A stretch of 64,000 bases of DNA from Alphaproteobacteria bacterium (lineage in GTDB: Bacteria; Pseudomonadota; Alphaproteobacteria; Rickettsiales; SXRF01): assembly GCA_020049775.1 (NCBI GenBank), contig JAGVLO010000003.1, positions 62,001-126,000 of the forward strand, written 5' to 3'. How positions within the stretch are numbered: position 1 is the stretch's first letter; every line of letters starts with the position of its first letter. Below the pieces are notes generated by a model, which had not been told where the DNA came from, made no database searches, and worked only from the letters and a program-made list of their open reading frames with translations. Positions 8,989-18,802 of this stretch are shown one piece after another. The position numbers were made by a program, and so were the translations under genes.

Positions 8989-10536
8989 ATGACCGACCGC
9001 ATACTCATTCTCGATTTTGGCTCACAGGTAACACAACTGATTGCGCGCCGTGTGCGTGAATGCGGTGTGTATTCCGAAATACGACCCTACAACATTCCCG
9101 ATGGCGAAATCTCCGCCTTTGGTCCCAAGGCCATTATCCTTTCCGGTGGCCCTGCCTCGGTGCATGAATCTTTCTCGCCCAAGGTCAGCCCGTCGGTATT
9201 TGGCATGGGTATTCCCATATTCGGCATTTGCTACGGCGAGCAGTTGCTCTGCCAGCAGCTTGGCGGTTCGGTGGAGATGTCGAATCACCGTGAGTTTGGC
9301 CGTGCCATGGTCGAGGTCAGTGATGATTGCGCATTGTTTGATGGTGTGTGGAAAAAGGGCGAGCAGCATCAGGTATGGATGAGCCATGGTGACCGCGTGA
9401 CCGCGCTCCCTGAAGGTTTCAGGGTGGTGGCAAAAACAGCATCGGCTCCTTATGCGGCGATTGCCGACGACCGCCGCCGCATTTATGCCGTGCAGTTCCA
9501 TCCGGAGGTGGCGCATACCCCTGATGGCGCAAAGCTTTTGCGCAATTTTACGCGTAATATCTCAGGCTGCCGCGGCGACTGGTCGATGGCGTCTTTCCGT
9601 CAGACGGAAATAGCGCGTATCCGCAAACAGGTAGGCGATAAACGCGTGGTCTGCGGCGTCAGTGGTGGCGTCGACTCATCGGTAGTGGCGGCGCTGTTGC
9701 ACGAAGCCATCGGTGACCAGCTGACCTGTATTTTCATCGATACCGGTATGCTGCGCGCTGGCGAGAGCAAGCAGGTGCAGGAACTATTCCGTTCGCATTT
9801 TCATATCCCGCTCATTCAGGTCGATGCCAGCCTTCTCTTTTTGAACAAGTTAGCGGGTGTCACCGACCCCGAGCGCAAGCGCAAAATCATTGGTGAAACC
9901 TTCATCGAGGTATTCGAGCAGGAAGCCCAGCAGGCTGGTGGTGCCGACTTTCTAGCTCAGGGTACGCTGTATCCTGATGTAATCGAGTCCGTCTCTTTTA
10001 TAGGCGGCCCGAGCGTTACCATCAAATCGCATCATAATGTCGGCGGCTTGCCCGAGCGCATGAAGCTGGGGCTGGTGGAACCGCTGCGCGAACTGTTCAA
10101 GGACGAGGTGAGGGTGCTGGGGCGCGAACTGGGCATGCCCGACGATATGGTGGGCCGCCATCCGTTCCCCGGGCCGGGGCTGGCTATCCGCATTCCGGGT
10201 GAAATCACTGCTGAGAAGCTGGCACTGCTGCGCAAGGCCGACGCCGTTTACATCGAAGAAATACGCAAGGCCGGTTTATACAAAGAAATCTGGCAGGCGT
10301 TTGCTGTGCTGCTGCCGGTGCGCACCGTCGGCGTGATGGGTGACAGCCGCAGCTATGACTATGTGTGCGCGTTGCGTGCCGTGACCTCTACAGACGGTAT
10401 GACCGCTGACTATTACCATTTCAGCCATGAATTCCTGAGCAATGTCAGCAGCCGCATCATCAATGAAGTAAAAGGCATAAACCGGATAGTGTACGACATT
10501 ACCAGCAAGCCTCCGGGAACAATTGAATGGGAATGA
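8989..10536 (+). CDS. guaA: GMP synthase (glutamine-hydrolysing)
   Basis: GuaA makes GMP from XMP, ATP and glutamine. The 515-residue protein is full length. The N-terminal class I amidotransferase domain has the nucleophile in FGICYGEQ, and the triad His/Glu in QFHPEVAHT. The ATP pyrophosphatase domain has the P-loop [14 protein letters not shown], and a C-terminal dimerisation domain ends in PPGTIEWE. It stands 36 bases after the lipoprotein pair and 6 bases before the yfgM-like gene. Confidence 0.98.
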   Translation: MTDRILILDFGSQVTQLIARRVRECGVYSEIRPYNIPDGEISAFGPKAIILSGGPASVHESFSPKVSPSVFGMGIPIFGICYGEQLLCQQLGGSVEMSNHREFGRAMVEVSDDCALFDGVWKKGEQHQVWMSHGDRVTALPEGFRVVAKTASAPYAAIADDRRRIYAVQFHPEVAHTPDGAKLLRNFTRNISGCRGDWSMASFRQTEIARIRKQVGDKRVVCGVSGGVDSSVVAALLHEAIGDQLTCIFIDTGMLRAGESKQVQELFRSHFHIPLIQVDASLLFLNKLAGVTDPERKRKIIGETFIEVFEQEAQQAGGADFLAQGTLYPDVIESVSFIGGPSVTIKSHHNVGGLPERMKLGLVEPLRELFKDEVRVLGRELGMPDDMVGRHPFPGPGLAIRIPGEITAEKLALLRKADAVYIEEIRKAGLYKEIWQAFAVLLPVRTVGVMGDSRSYDYVCALRAVTSTDGMTADYYHFSHEFLSNVSSRIINEVKGINRIVYDITSKPPGTIEWE

Positions 10537-10542
10537 CGCGAT

Positions 10543-11253
10543 ATGAATGAGCTGTTCAGGGAAATAGAAGACGATATCCGCCGCGAGCGCTTGGACAAGC
10601 TGTGGCAGAAATTCGGCAAAATGATGGTCTATGCCAGCATCGCGGCGGTGGTGCTTACGATTATTATCGTGATTATACAGAGCAACCGCGAAGAGCTGGC
10701 CAAGGAAAAAACATCACAGTTCATCCGTGGCATTGACCGCATCAATGTCGAAGATTTTAAGGGCGCTATCAGCATTTTCGAAGAACTGGCGGGCGACACA
10801 TCCTCTCCTTATGCTGGTCTGGCTATGTTGCAGAAAGCTAAGGCGCAGCAGGCGTTGGGTGACAAGGAGGGTGCCGTTAAAACTTACCAGGCACTGGCAG
10901 CGCGTGATGCCGAGCTGGGTGGCCTTGCCAAGTTACTGCTGCCGTCGAAGGATAGCAAACTGGTGGAACCGGACAAGGCTTCGCCTTTCTACCGCTCGCA
11001 ACAGGAATGGCTTGGCTGGCAATTGCTGGATCAAGGTAAAAAAGACAAGGCGGTGGAGATTTTCTGGTCTCTGCGTGAAGATGCGCAGGCACCTATGCAA
11101 CTGCGCGAACGCATGCATGAAGTGCTGCAGCATATCGCCCCCCAAAAATTATTGGCAGAAAAAGTGCTGACTGAAAAACTCAGCGAGCAACTGAAAAATG
11201 CCGCGGCGGTTGCGGATCAGAAAGCCAAGAAAGAGACTGGCAATGAAAAGTAA
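10543..11253 (+). CDS. YfgM-like membrane-anchored TPR protein
   Basis: The 236-residue protein has a cytoplasmic N-terminus (MNELFREIEDDIRRERLDKLW), a single membrane segment at about 27-45 and an external helical part with TPR-like repeats (KGAISIFEELAGD, GAVKTYQALAARD, KAVEIFWSLRED). The arrangement yfgM-like, bamB, der is that of the gammaproteobacterial yfgM-bamB-der region, where YfgM works with the Sec translocon and periplasmic chaperones. The end overlaps bamB by 11 bases. Family assignment is good; function is by analogy. Confidence 0.8.
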   Translation: MNELFREIEDDIRRERLDKLWQKFGKMMVYASIAAVVLTIIIVIIQSNREELAKEKTSQFIRGIDRINVEDFKGAISIFEELAGDTSSPYAGLAMLQKAKAQQALGDKEGAVKTYQALAARDAELGGLAKLLLPSKDSKLVEPDKASPFYRSQQEWLGWQLLDQGKKDKAVEIFWSLREDAQAPMQLRERMHEVLQHIAPQKLLAEKVLTEKLSEQLKNAAAVADQKAKKETGNEK

Positions 11254-12586
11254 TAAACAAACAGCGCTGCTGGTATTGATAGTGTGCAGCGTGGCGCTTG
11301 CCGGATGCAGTACGCTGCCGACATGGATGGGCGGTAAAAAGAAAGAACAGGAAAAGCTGGAAGGCGCACGTATTTCCGTGGTGCCGCCGGATGAAGCGTT
11401 GCAGCCGGATTCACGCCTTTCAGGTGTTGCTGTCAGCCTTCCGCCAGCGACCGCCAACAGTGACTGGCCGCAACATGCTGGCGGGTTTTCTGCCGCGCGT
11501 GGCAATCTTGCGGGTAAGGGAACATTTAATTCGGTAGCAAGTGTGCGTGCCGGTGAGGGCAATAGTTTTGCGTCAGTACTAGTGTTGCCGCCGGTAGTAG
11601 GAGATGGCCGCGTCTATGCAATGGATGCGGCGGGGTATATTTCCGCCCATGATGCAGGCAATATCGATAAAGTGTTGTGGACATCCGAAGGCGCTTACGA
11701 AGAAGACGCACCCGACAGTTTCGGCGGTGGTCTGGCCTATGACGGCGGGCGCGTGTATGCTGTTTCCGGTCGTGGCCAAGTGGTATCAATAGATGCCAGC
11801 ACCGGCACGGTGGTGTGGCGCAAGGGCTTGCGCGTAGCGTTCCGCTCGGCTCCCAAGGTTGCGGGCGGCAAGCTTTTTGCCACCACGCTTGATAACCAGA
11901 TATATGTTGTCCGCACCGACAATGGCGAGATCGCATGGACGCAGCGCGGTTTGACTGAGACGACTGATTTTATGAAGGTTGTATCGCCGTCACTACAGGG
12001 CGATACGGTAATTGCACCTTACTCCTCCGGCGAAATTTATGCCCTGTCTGCAAGCGACGGGCGGGAATTCTGGAGTGACGCGTTGTCGGCTGCGCGCGGG
12101 GTGAAGTCCTCGGCGTTGTTCAGCGGCATCGGCGGCGATCCGCTGATTGACGGCGAAGTGGTATTTGCCGTGTCCACCAGCCAGTGTACCGCCTTTCACA
12201 TTGCTGACGGCCAGCGCATCTGGGAGCGTCCGCTGTCTGCCAACAATACGCCGTGGCTCGCGGGCGATTACCTGTATTTCATGACCAGCGACAACACGCT
12301 CGTGGCGCTGGTGAAATATAACGGCGCTATCCGCTGGTCGGTGCGCTTGCCCAGCTTTGAAGACGAGGAAGAGAAAGACGGCGCAATATTATGGAAAGGT
12401 CCGGTGATGGTGGACAGCGCGCTGGTGCTGGCGGGTTCCCATGGCCAGCTGGTGCGCGTAGATGCCAGCGACGGCAAGGTGCTGACCACGACTGATATTC
12501 CTGAACACATCCACACTGCGCCGGTAGTGGCCGGTGGCCGCATGTACCTTGTCGGGCAGGATGCCACGCTCTATTCGCTAGAGTAA
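11243..12586 (+). CDS. bamB: Outer membrane assembly lipoprotein BamB
   Basis: BamB is the beta-propeller lipoprotein of the BAM complex that inserts beta-barrels into the outer membrane. The ATG at 11243 gives a lipobox ALAGC (Cys22), so the longer open frame upstream is rejected. The 447-residue product has repeated PQQ-type blades, visible as DASTGTVVWRKG, RTDNGEIAWTQRG, SASDGREFWSD and DASDGKVLTTTD. der follows after 4 bases. Confidence 0.92.
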   Translation: MKSNKQTALLVLIVCSVALAGCSTLPTWMGGKKKEQEKLEGARISVVPPDEALQPDSRLSGVAVSLPPATANSDWPQHAGGFSAARGNLAGKGTFNSVASVRAGEGNSFASVLVLPPVVGDGRVYAMDAAGYISAHDAGNIDKVLWTSEGAYEEDAPDSFGGGLAYDGGRVYAVSGRGQVVSIDASTGTVVWRKGLRVAFRSAPKVAGGKLFATTLDNQIYVVRTDNGEIAWTQRGLTETTDFMKVVSPSLQGDTVIAPYSSGEIYALSASDGREFWSDALSAARGVKSSALFSGIGGDPLIDGEVVFAVSTSQCTAFHIADGQRIWERPLSANNTPWLAGDYLYFMTSDNTLVALVKYNGAIRWSVRLPSFEDEEEKDGAILWKGPVMVDSALVLAGSHGQLVRVDASDGKVLTTTDIPEHIHTAPVVAGGRMYLVGQDATLYSLE

Positions 12587-12590
12587 TATT

Positions 12591-13934
12591 ATGAGCTTTA
12601 CCGTTGCCATTGTCGGCCGTCCCAATGTCGGCAAATCCACATTGTTTAACCGTCTGACCGGAAAGCGTCACGCGCTGGTCGATGACATGCCGGGCGTCAC
12701 GCGTGACCGCCGCATGGGGGAAGCGCGTATTGCCGACCTTGAATTTACGGTGATGGATACGGCAGGGCTGGAAGAAGCCGACAGTGAAACGCTGCAAGGG
12801 CGAATGACACGCCAGACCGAGCAGGCCATCGAGGAAGCGGACGTTGCGATGATTGTGGTGGACGGACGCGCGGGCATTACTCCCGCTGACCAGCATTTTG
12901 TGCGCATGGTGCGCAAAAAACACAAGCCGCTGGTGCTGGTGGTGAACAAGGCCGAAGGTGGCAAAGCTAACGCCGCCATCACCGACGCCTATTCGCTGGG
13001 GCTGGGCGAGCCGGTGGCGATTTCCGCCGAGCATGGCGAAGGCATGGGCGATTTATATGCCGCGCTGGCGCCGTTTGCCAAGGAAAGCGACGGCGAAGCA
13101 CCGAAAGAAACTATTGATACGCTCATGCAGATAGCCATCGTCGGCCGTCCGAATGTCGGCAAATCGACATTGCTTAACCGCATCATCGGCGAAGAGCGCG
13201 TGCTTACCGGCCCCGAGGCAGGCATCACGAGGGATGCCATTGCGGTTGATTTCCAGTTTGAAGGCAAAAACCTGAGACTGGTGGATACGGCGGGTATGCG
13301 CCGCAAAGCGAATGTGCAGGAAAAAGTGGAAAAGCTGGCGGTAGCCGATTCATTGCACAGCATACAATATGCGCATGTGGTGGTGCTGGTGGTGGACGCG
13401 CAGGCGCCGCTGGAAAAACAGGACAATACTATCGCCGCGCTCATCGAGCAGGAAGGCCGCGCTATGGTGCTGGCGGTCAATAAATGGGACAGTGTGGACG
13501 ATAAACCCGCTTACCTGAAAGCCATCCACCAGCGGCTGGAAAGCGTACTGCCGCAGGTGAAAGGCATTCCCGTAGTGCCGATTTCCGGCAAGACAGGGGA
13601 AAACATACCCAAGCTGCTGAAGGAATGTTTCCGTGCTTATGCATTGTGGAATCGCGAAATAGGCACGGGTGAACTCAACCGCTGGCTGGAAGCGGCGCTG
13701 GAAGAACACACGCCGCCCATGATAAGCACTCGCCGCCTCAAGATCCGCTACATGACACAAAAGTCAGCGCGTCCGCCGAGTTTCATATTATTCGCCAATA
13801 TGAGCGAAGTGCCGGAGCATTACCTGCGCTATCTGGTGAACACCATGCGTGAGCGCTTCAAACTGCCGGGAATTCCAATCCGTATCAGGGTACGCAAGAA
13901 CAAAAACCCGTATGCCGAAGGTCAGGAAACGTAA
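12591..13934 (+). CDS. der: Ribosome-associated GTPase Der (EngA)
   Basis: Der is an essential tandem GTPase for 50S ribosome maturation. Both G domains are plain: GRPNVGKST near residue 8 and again near residue 184, DTAGLEE and DTAGMRRK as G3 motifs, and NKAEG and NKWD as G4 motifs. A KH-like C-terminal domain ends the 447-residue protein (GIPIRIRVRKNKNPY). The ABC ATPase gene begins one base after its stop. Confidence 0.98.
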   Translation: MSFTVAIVGRPNVGKSTLFNRLTGKRHALVDDMPGVTRDRRMGEARIADLEFTVMDTAGLEEADSETLQGRMTRQTEQAIEEADVAMIVVDGRAGITPADQHFVRMVRKKHKPLVLVVNKAEGGKANAAITDAYSLGLGEPVAISAEHGEGMGDLYAALAPFAKESDGEAPKETIDTLMQIAIVGRPNVGKSTLLNRIIGEERVLTGPEAGITRDAIAVDFQFEGKNLRLVDTAGMRRKANVQEKVEKLAVADSLHSIQYAHVVVLVVDAQAPLEKQDNTIAALIEQEGRAMVLAVNKWDSVDDKPAYLKAIHQRLESVLPQVKGIPVVPISGKTGENIPKLLKECFRAYALWNREIGTGELNRWLEAALEEHTPPMISTRRLKIRYMTQKSARPPSFILFANMSEVPEHYLRYLVNTMRERFKLPGIPIRIRVRKNKNPYAEGQET

Positions 13935-13935
13935 C

Positions 13936-14889
13936 ATGACATCGCCACTTGCCCCATCACTTGCCATCGAAATCAAGCAACTGCACAAGACCTATATTGA
14001 CGGCAAGAAAAACCAGCACAAGGTGGCGCTCAGGGGCATCGATCTTGCTATTCCGCGTGGCGCGTTTTTCGGCCTGCTCGGGCCGAACGGCGCCGGCAAA
14101 TCCACCATGATAAATATCATGGCTGGCCTCGTGCTGAGAACCAGCGGCGAGGTGCGTATCTGTGGTTATGACATCGAAAAAGACATGCGTGGTGCGCGTA
14201 CATCGCTGGGTGTAGTGCCGCAGGAACTGGTGCTGGATACGTTCTTTACCGTGCGCCAGGCGCTTGACATCCACGCCGGATATTACGGCGTTTCTGCGGC
14301 CAAGCGCCGCACGCAGGAAATCATTGATGCGCTGGGCCTGTCCGACAAGGCCGACGTCAATTCCCGCCGACTTTCCGGCGGTATGCGCCGCCGCCTGCTC
14401 GTGGCTAAAGCGCTGGTACATCAGCCACCGGTACTGATTCTTGATGAACCCACCGCCGGTGTGGATGTAGAACTGCGCACGCAATTATGGGACTATGTGA
14501 AAGAGCTTAACCGCAACGGCACTACCGTGCTGCTCACCACTCACTATCTCGAAGAAGCCGAACAATTGTGCGACACCATTGCCGTTATCAACCATGGCGA
14601 AGTGGTGGCGTGCGACAGCAAGGCCTCGCTGCTGCGCAGTTTTGACAGCAAGCAGCTGGTCATTACCTTTGCCGGAGGCATACGTGAAGTGCCTGTACCT
14701 TTGCGCCGCTGGCCGGCGGAAATCGATAGCGAGGGCAAGCTGGTCATCAGCTACAAGCCGAGCAAGGACGCCATTCAGGACATACTTAGCACATTGCAGT
14801 CCTGCGGGCTTTCGGTGGGCGACCTCAACACCCGCGAAGCGCGGCTGGAAGATATATTTATTTCGCTTACGCATGACAAAGCGGCGTAG
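13936..14889 (+). CDS. ABC transporter ATP-binding protein
   Basis: The 317-residue protein starts at ATG 13936, directly after der. The Walker A motif is GPNGAGKST, the signature is LSGGMRRRL, the Walker B is VLILDEPTAGVD and the H-loop is LLTTHYLEEAEQL. This is the layout of ABC-2 type exporters (YadG/DrrA-like), with a C-terminal extension of about 80 residues after the H-loop. No permease gene lies next to it, so either the membrane partner is elsewhere or the ATPase serves another complex. The substrate cannot be inferred. Confidence 0.9.
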   Translation: MTSPLAPSLAIEIKQLHKTYIDGKKNQHKVALRGIDLAIPRGAFFGLLGPNGAGKSTMINIMAGLVLRTSGEVRICGYDIEKDMRGARTSLGVVPQELVLDTFFTVRQALDIHAGYYGVSAAKRRTQEIIDALGLSDKADVNSRRLSGGMRRRLLVAKALVHQPPVLILDEPTAGVDVELRTQLWDYVKELNRNGTTVLLTTHYLEEAEQLCDTIAVINHGEVVACDSKASLLRSFDSKQLVITFAGGIREVPVPLRRWPAEIDSEGKLVISYKPSKDAIQDILSTLQSCGLSVGDLNTREARLEDIFISLTHDKAA

Positions 14890-14903
14890 CCTTGAGGCGT
14901 CAA

Positions 14904-15473
14904 TTATTCTAGGCCGCGTTCAGTGGTTTTACCTTCTAAGGCCCGCCCCAGTGCTTTACTGATGGCCACGCTTCCTGATTTGTAGGCGCGGGTTAAATCT
15001 ACCCCATTGGTTGCAGCTTCGGCTATTTCCTTAATCTTTATTAATTCGGCGGCGGCTTGTTCAATCTTGGCAGTTTTTCTTTCGATACCCTTCTCAAAAA
15101 GGAAACGAACAAAAGCATCCAATTTTTCACCATCTTTGAAATCAAGGACAAAATAATCTGTGCGGGGATAAGATGAAGGATCTTTTTCGCCTTTATGTTT
15201 CTTAAAGCCAATGCGCACTAGGGCATTCATATCTTGATCTGATAACCCATAGACAATGAAGTCATCACTTTCAATTTCACCAATAAGTATGTCGTTTTCA
15301 ATGCTCGCAATAGTTTTAAGGCGTCCGCCTTCTAATACGCTCCAAGAGGGTATGGCTGCTTTCATCAGCGCTGCCAGTGAGGCGTTTTCTGTTTCAATGG
15401 ATTTTTGTGCGGATTCAGCAGTTGTTTTCGCATCACTAATGATGGTTGCCCACTTTGCTTTTGCCATAGCCAT
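14904..15473 (-). CDS. Hypothetical protein
   Basis: A protein of 189 residues that I do not recognise. It has an N-terminal helical segment rich in Ala, Lys and Glu (residues 1-45), a mixed alpha/beta middle (IENDILIGEIESDDFIVYGLSD, DYFVLDFKDGEKLDAFVRFLF) and a helical C-terminus. No signal peptide or membrane segment is present. The start at 15473 follows a TAGGGAT stretch; a second ATG lies two codons downstream. It converges on the ABC ATPase gene and stands alone, so its context gives no function. The codon and residue pattern looks genuinely coding. Confidence 0.65.
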   Translation of the reverse strand: MAMAKAKWATIISDAKTTAESAQKSIETENASLAALMKAAIPSWSVLEGGRLKTIASIENDILIGEIESDDFIVYGLSDQDMNALVRIGFKKHKGEKDPSSYPRTDYFVLDFKDGEKLDAFVRFLFEKGIERKTAKIEQAAAELIKIKEIAEAATNGVDLTRAYKSGSVAISKALGRALEGKTTERGLE

Positions 15474-15580
15474 ATCCCTAGATTTTTTATTAATAGGTTA
15501 ACAAATATAACAAAAAGTTAATAAGCGTCAATCATTATCGTCTATGGCACAAAAAACCTTATCATGTATAACCATTGCCT

Positions 15581-16777
15581 ATGGTAAAAACCCCGATTTC
15601 ATATTCTATCCGCCTGAAAAAAGGTAAGGAAAAGACCATTCTTTCCGGCATGCCGTGGGTTTATGCCAGCGACATCATCGAATCATCGGAACTTATGTTA
15701 CTGCCAGCGGGGGACCTTGTTGCTATCGAAACGCATAAAGGCCAGTTTATAGGCATCGGCTATTTCAATGCGCACTCACAAATTGCCTGCCGCGTGCTAG
15801 CCTTGCAGCGCGAAGCCATTGACGTTGCCTTTTTCAAAAAGCGCTTTGAAGCAGCGCTTGCCACACGTGAAAAGCTGGCGGCCGTGCCTTACTACCGCTT
15901 GGTGCATTCGGAAGCAGACGGATTACCCGGCCTGCTCATTGACCGTTTTGGCGATGCCTGCGTGGTGCAGGTGGGTACGGCGGGCATGGAAGCGCTGCAG
16001 CCGTTGTGGATGGCGGCGCTGGAACAGGTGATTGCGCCCAAGGCTATTGTGCTGCGCAATGACTTTGCTTCGCGGGGTCTGGAAGGAATGGGGCAGGGCG
16101 TATCGGTGTTTAAGGGCGAAATATCGCCACTGGTAGAGGTGCATGAGAACGGCTGCATTTATTTAGCTGATCTCATCAAAGGCCAAAAGACTGGCTGGTT
16201 TTATGACCAGCGCGATAATCGCCGTATGATGGCAGGATACTCCAAAGATAAAACAGTCGTGGATATTTATTCCCACTCCGGCGGGTTCGGGTTGCTTGCT
16301 GCCAAGGAAGGTGCGGTGTCGGTTACGCTGGTGGATAGTTCGGCGCTGGCTCTGGATTCGGCAAATCAAGCGGCAGCGCGCAACGGCGTGGAGTCACGCC
16401 TGTTTTATCGTCAGGGGGACGCCTTTGCCGTTATGGAGCAAATGGGGAAGAACGGTGAGACATTCGACATTGTGCTGGCTGACCCGCCCGCCTTTGTGAA
16501 AACAAAAAAGGACATGACAGCAGGATTAAAGGGTTATGAGAAAGTGGCAAGGCTGGCAACAAGGTTGGTGAAAGAAGGCGGGCTGTTGTTTGTAGCGTCC
16601 TGCTCGCATCATGCGCAGCGTCAGCAATTTAATAAAGCCGTGCAGGACGGCGTGGCCAAGGCGGGCCGTAAGGCAAAACTGCTCAAGCAGACAGGTGCGG
16701 CAGCAGATCACCCGCGTCATGCGATGCTTAGACAAAATGAATACCTTAAAGGAATCTTGCTGCAACTGCAGGACTAA
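15581..16777 (+). CDS. Class I rRNA methyltransferase, RlmI/RlmK-like
   Basis: The 398-residue protein starts at ATG 15581; a TTG two codons earlier is in frame but less likely. An N-terminal PUA-like domain (residues 1-80, with HPWVY-like MPWVYASDI) is followed by a Rossmann methyltransferase domain. Its SAM-binding motif is around VVDIYSHSGGFGLLAAKEGA and its catalytic segment is LADPPAF. This is the layout of RlmI, which makes m5C in 23S rRNA, but the target base cannot be told from sequence alone. It is a single-gene unit. Confidence 0.85.
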   Translation: MVKTPISYSIRLKKGKEKTILSGMPWVYASDIIESSELMLLPAGDLVAIETHKGQFIGIGYFNAHSQIACRVLALQREAIDVAFFKKRFEAALATREKLAAVPYYRLVHSEADGLPGLLIDRFGDACVVQVGTAGMEALQPLWMAALEQVIAPKAIVLRNDFASRGLEGMGQGVSVFKGEISPLVEVHENGCIYLADLIKGQKTGWFYDQRDNRRMMAGYSKDKTVVDIYSHSGGFGLLAAKEGAVSVTLVDSSALALDSANQAAARNGVESRLFYRQGDAFAVMEQMGKNGETFDIVLADPPAFVKTKKDMTAGLKGYEKVARLATRLVKEGGLLFVASCSHHAQRQQFNKAVQDGVAKAGRKAKLLKQTGAAADHPRHAMLRQNEYLKGILLQLQD

Positions 16778-16832
16778 AATTAACCAGTTTACCAAGGTTA
16801 ATCGAATTTAAGCTTTATATCTTAAGTTTTGA

Positions 16833-17471
16833 CTAAAAAGCCGCCGACGGAAACACGATATGCGCCTTGGTTGCACCCTTGCCAGTTACGGATACGGTCG
16901 ATTTCTTTTCGGTTCCGTTTAAGAAAGATTCCAGCGTGTATTTGCCAGCGGGAAGCTGCACATACACGTACGGGCCAGCGCCGCTGATGCGCATCATTTC
17001 GGCGCCATTGCTATCGAGTACGCGGAAATGGGCGTCGCCCACGAATTCACCGCCGGTGCCGCTGAGCAACACATGCAGGCTAAACTCGCTGGCGCGGACC
17101 TTGAGCATATCGGCTTCTTCGCTGCTGACGCCGCCGGTGACATAGGTTACGGTGCCGTTATTGATGACTTCCAGCGGCATGGCCGGAATAGCGTCGCCGC
17201 CTTCCGATTCGATCATGGACTGGTAGCCAGCTGGCTGCGGCGCGGCATTCACATGCGTGGTGATAGAAAGCGCCTGCGTCTGCGCTTGATTAGACTGCGT
17301 GGTAATTTGTGCGGTGGGTGCGGGCGCAGACGCAACACCGGCTGACGGGTCTTTTTGGCGCAGGCGCTGCAATTGTTCATCCATCGTCATTGGTTTATCC
17401 GAGCTTTGCGCAAAGGCGGGCAGGCTGCCTGCTGCGAGTAACACCGTGGTAATCATCAGTAATGTACGCAT
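16833..17471 (-). CDS. Secreted protein with a carboxypeptidase-regulatory-like domain
   Basis: An exported protein of 212 residues. The signal peptide is clear: MRTLLMITTVLLAAGSLPAFAQ with likely cleavage after AFA. The next 70 residues are Gln/Ala/Thr-rich and low in complexity. The C-terminal domain (about 120-212) has a beta pattern ending in VYVQLPAGKYTLESFLNG and VTGKGATKAHIVF, typical of small carboxypeptidase-regulatory-like beta-sandwich folds. Function unknown. It diverges from hmgA across a 170-base gap. Confidence 0.7.
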   Translation of the reverse strand: MRTLLMITTVLLAAGSLPAFAQSSDKPMTMDEQLQRLRQKDPSAGVASAPAPTAQITTQSNQAQTQALSITTHVNAAPQPAGYQSMIESEGGDAIPAMPLEVINNGTVTYVTGGVSSEEADMLKVRASEFSLHVLLSGTGGEFVGDAHFRVLDSNGAEMMRISGAGPYVYVQLPAGKYTLESFLNGTEKKSTVSVTGKGATKAHIVFPSAAF

Positions 17472-17641
17472 GCTAATATCCTTTTAAAATTAGTAACAGG
17501 GCATTCGCAGTATTTTCAGGGTAACGCCCTAGGGTATAAGAAAACAATAATGATTCTGTCCAAAAGTATAAAAAAACAATAGTGATTGTTTCGATTACCC
17601 CTGCTATATCATGGCTTAAACCAGATTGCGATGGGTAATTT

Positions 17642-18769
17642 ATGAAGTCATGGATACAGTTTCCCCGCAGCGAAGGCAAGGCTTCCCGCCAGGCCCACTG
17701 CGACCTGCCCGAGGGTACGTATGAGCGCGAATTCGGGCGCGAGGGTTTTTTCGGGCCAGTGTCCCACATTCATCATGCGCACCCGCCCACCAGCTGGACA
17801 AGCTGGGAAGGCGAACACAGGCCGCGTGCATTTGACCTTGTACGCCTTACCCATGCCGCCAACTGTCCGTGGAAAGCCACACAAATTATGCACAACCACG
17901 CGCTGCAGCTTCGTCTGTGGCGCACGGAAGGCGACATGGATCATCTTGTCTCCAACGGCGATGGTGATGAATTATTGTTCGTGCATGACGGTCAAGGCGA
18001 CCTGTTCTGCGATTTCGGCCACATGACCTTTAGTGAGGGTGATTACCTATTGCTGCCGCGCGGCAGTACATGGCGCGTGGAGTGCCAAGGCAAGGCCACA
18101 TTCCTGCTGATTGAAGCGACCAATGACGGCTTCCGCCTGCCGGACAAGGGCATGATGGGGCCGAATGCCATTTTCGATCCGGCGGCGCTGGTTGTGCCTG
18201 CGCTGGATACGGCATTCAAGGCGCAGCAGGGTGACAAGCCATGGAAGGTGCTTATCAAGCGCCATAATCGTTTTTCTACCGTGACCTATCCGCATAACCC
18301 GCTGGATGCGGTGGGCTGGCACGGCGACAATTTGCCGGTGCGCATCAACTGGCGTGACATACGCCCGCTGATGAGCCACCGCTACCATGTACCGCCATCG
18401 GCGCATACCACGTTCCTTACCGGACGTTTTGTAGTGTGTACGTTTGTGCCACGCCCGATTGAAAGCGATCCGGGGGCGCTTAAAGTGCCGTTCTACCATT
18501 CCAATAATGATTACGACGAGGTCATTTTTTATCATATGGGCGAGTTTTTCAGTCGCGACAATATCCACCCGGGCATGATGACATTGCATCCTTGCGGCTT
18601 CCCGCACGGGCCGCATCCCAAGGCATTCAAGGCAGGTGCGGAATTTGCCAAGAAGGAAGCCGACGAGGTAGCGGTGATGATCGACACGCGCGACGCCGTG
18701 GAGATGTCTGACGACCTGCACAAGGTCGAATGGAAAGACTATGTCGATAGCTGGAAAGTGAAAGATTGA
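17642..18769 (+). CDS. hmgA: Homogentisate 1,2-dioxygenase
   Basis: HmgA opens the ring of homogentisate with oxygen to give maleylacetoacetate, using ferrous iron. At 375 residues this is a short member of the family. The C-terminal metal-site region is recognisable: FYHSNNDYDEVIFYHMGEF and the HPCGFPHGPHP segment. It is followed after 33 bases by the fumarylacetoacetate hydrolase gene and then the isomerase gene, an order that confirms the pathway. Confidence 0.85.
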   Translation: MKSWIQFPRSEGKASRQAHCDLPEGTYEREFGREGFFGPVSHIHHAHPPTSWTSWEGEHRPRAFDLVRLTHAANCPWKATQIMHNHALQLRLWRTEGDMDHLVSNGDGDELLFVHDGQGDLFCDFGHMTFSEGDYLLLPRGSTWRVECQGKATFLLIEATNDGFRLPDKGMMGPNAIFDPAALVVPALDTAFKAQQGDKPWKVLIKRHNRFSTVTYPHNPLDAVGWHGDNLPVRINWRDIRPLMSHRYHVPPSAHTTFLTGRFVVCTFVPRPIESDPGALKVPFYHSNNDYDEVIFYHMGEFFSRDNIHPGMMTLHPCGFPHGPHPKAFKAGAEFAKKEADEVAVMIDTRDAVEMSDDLHKVEWKDYVDSWKVKD

Positions 18770-18802
18770 ACTAAGTATTTCTAAAACCTCAGAGGTAGCG
18801 TT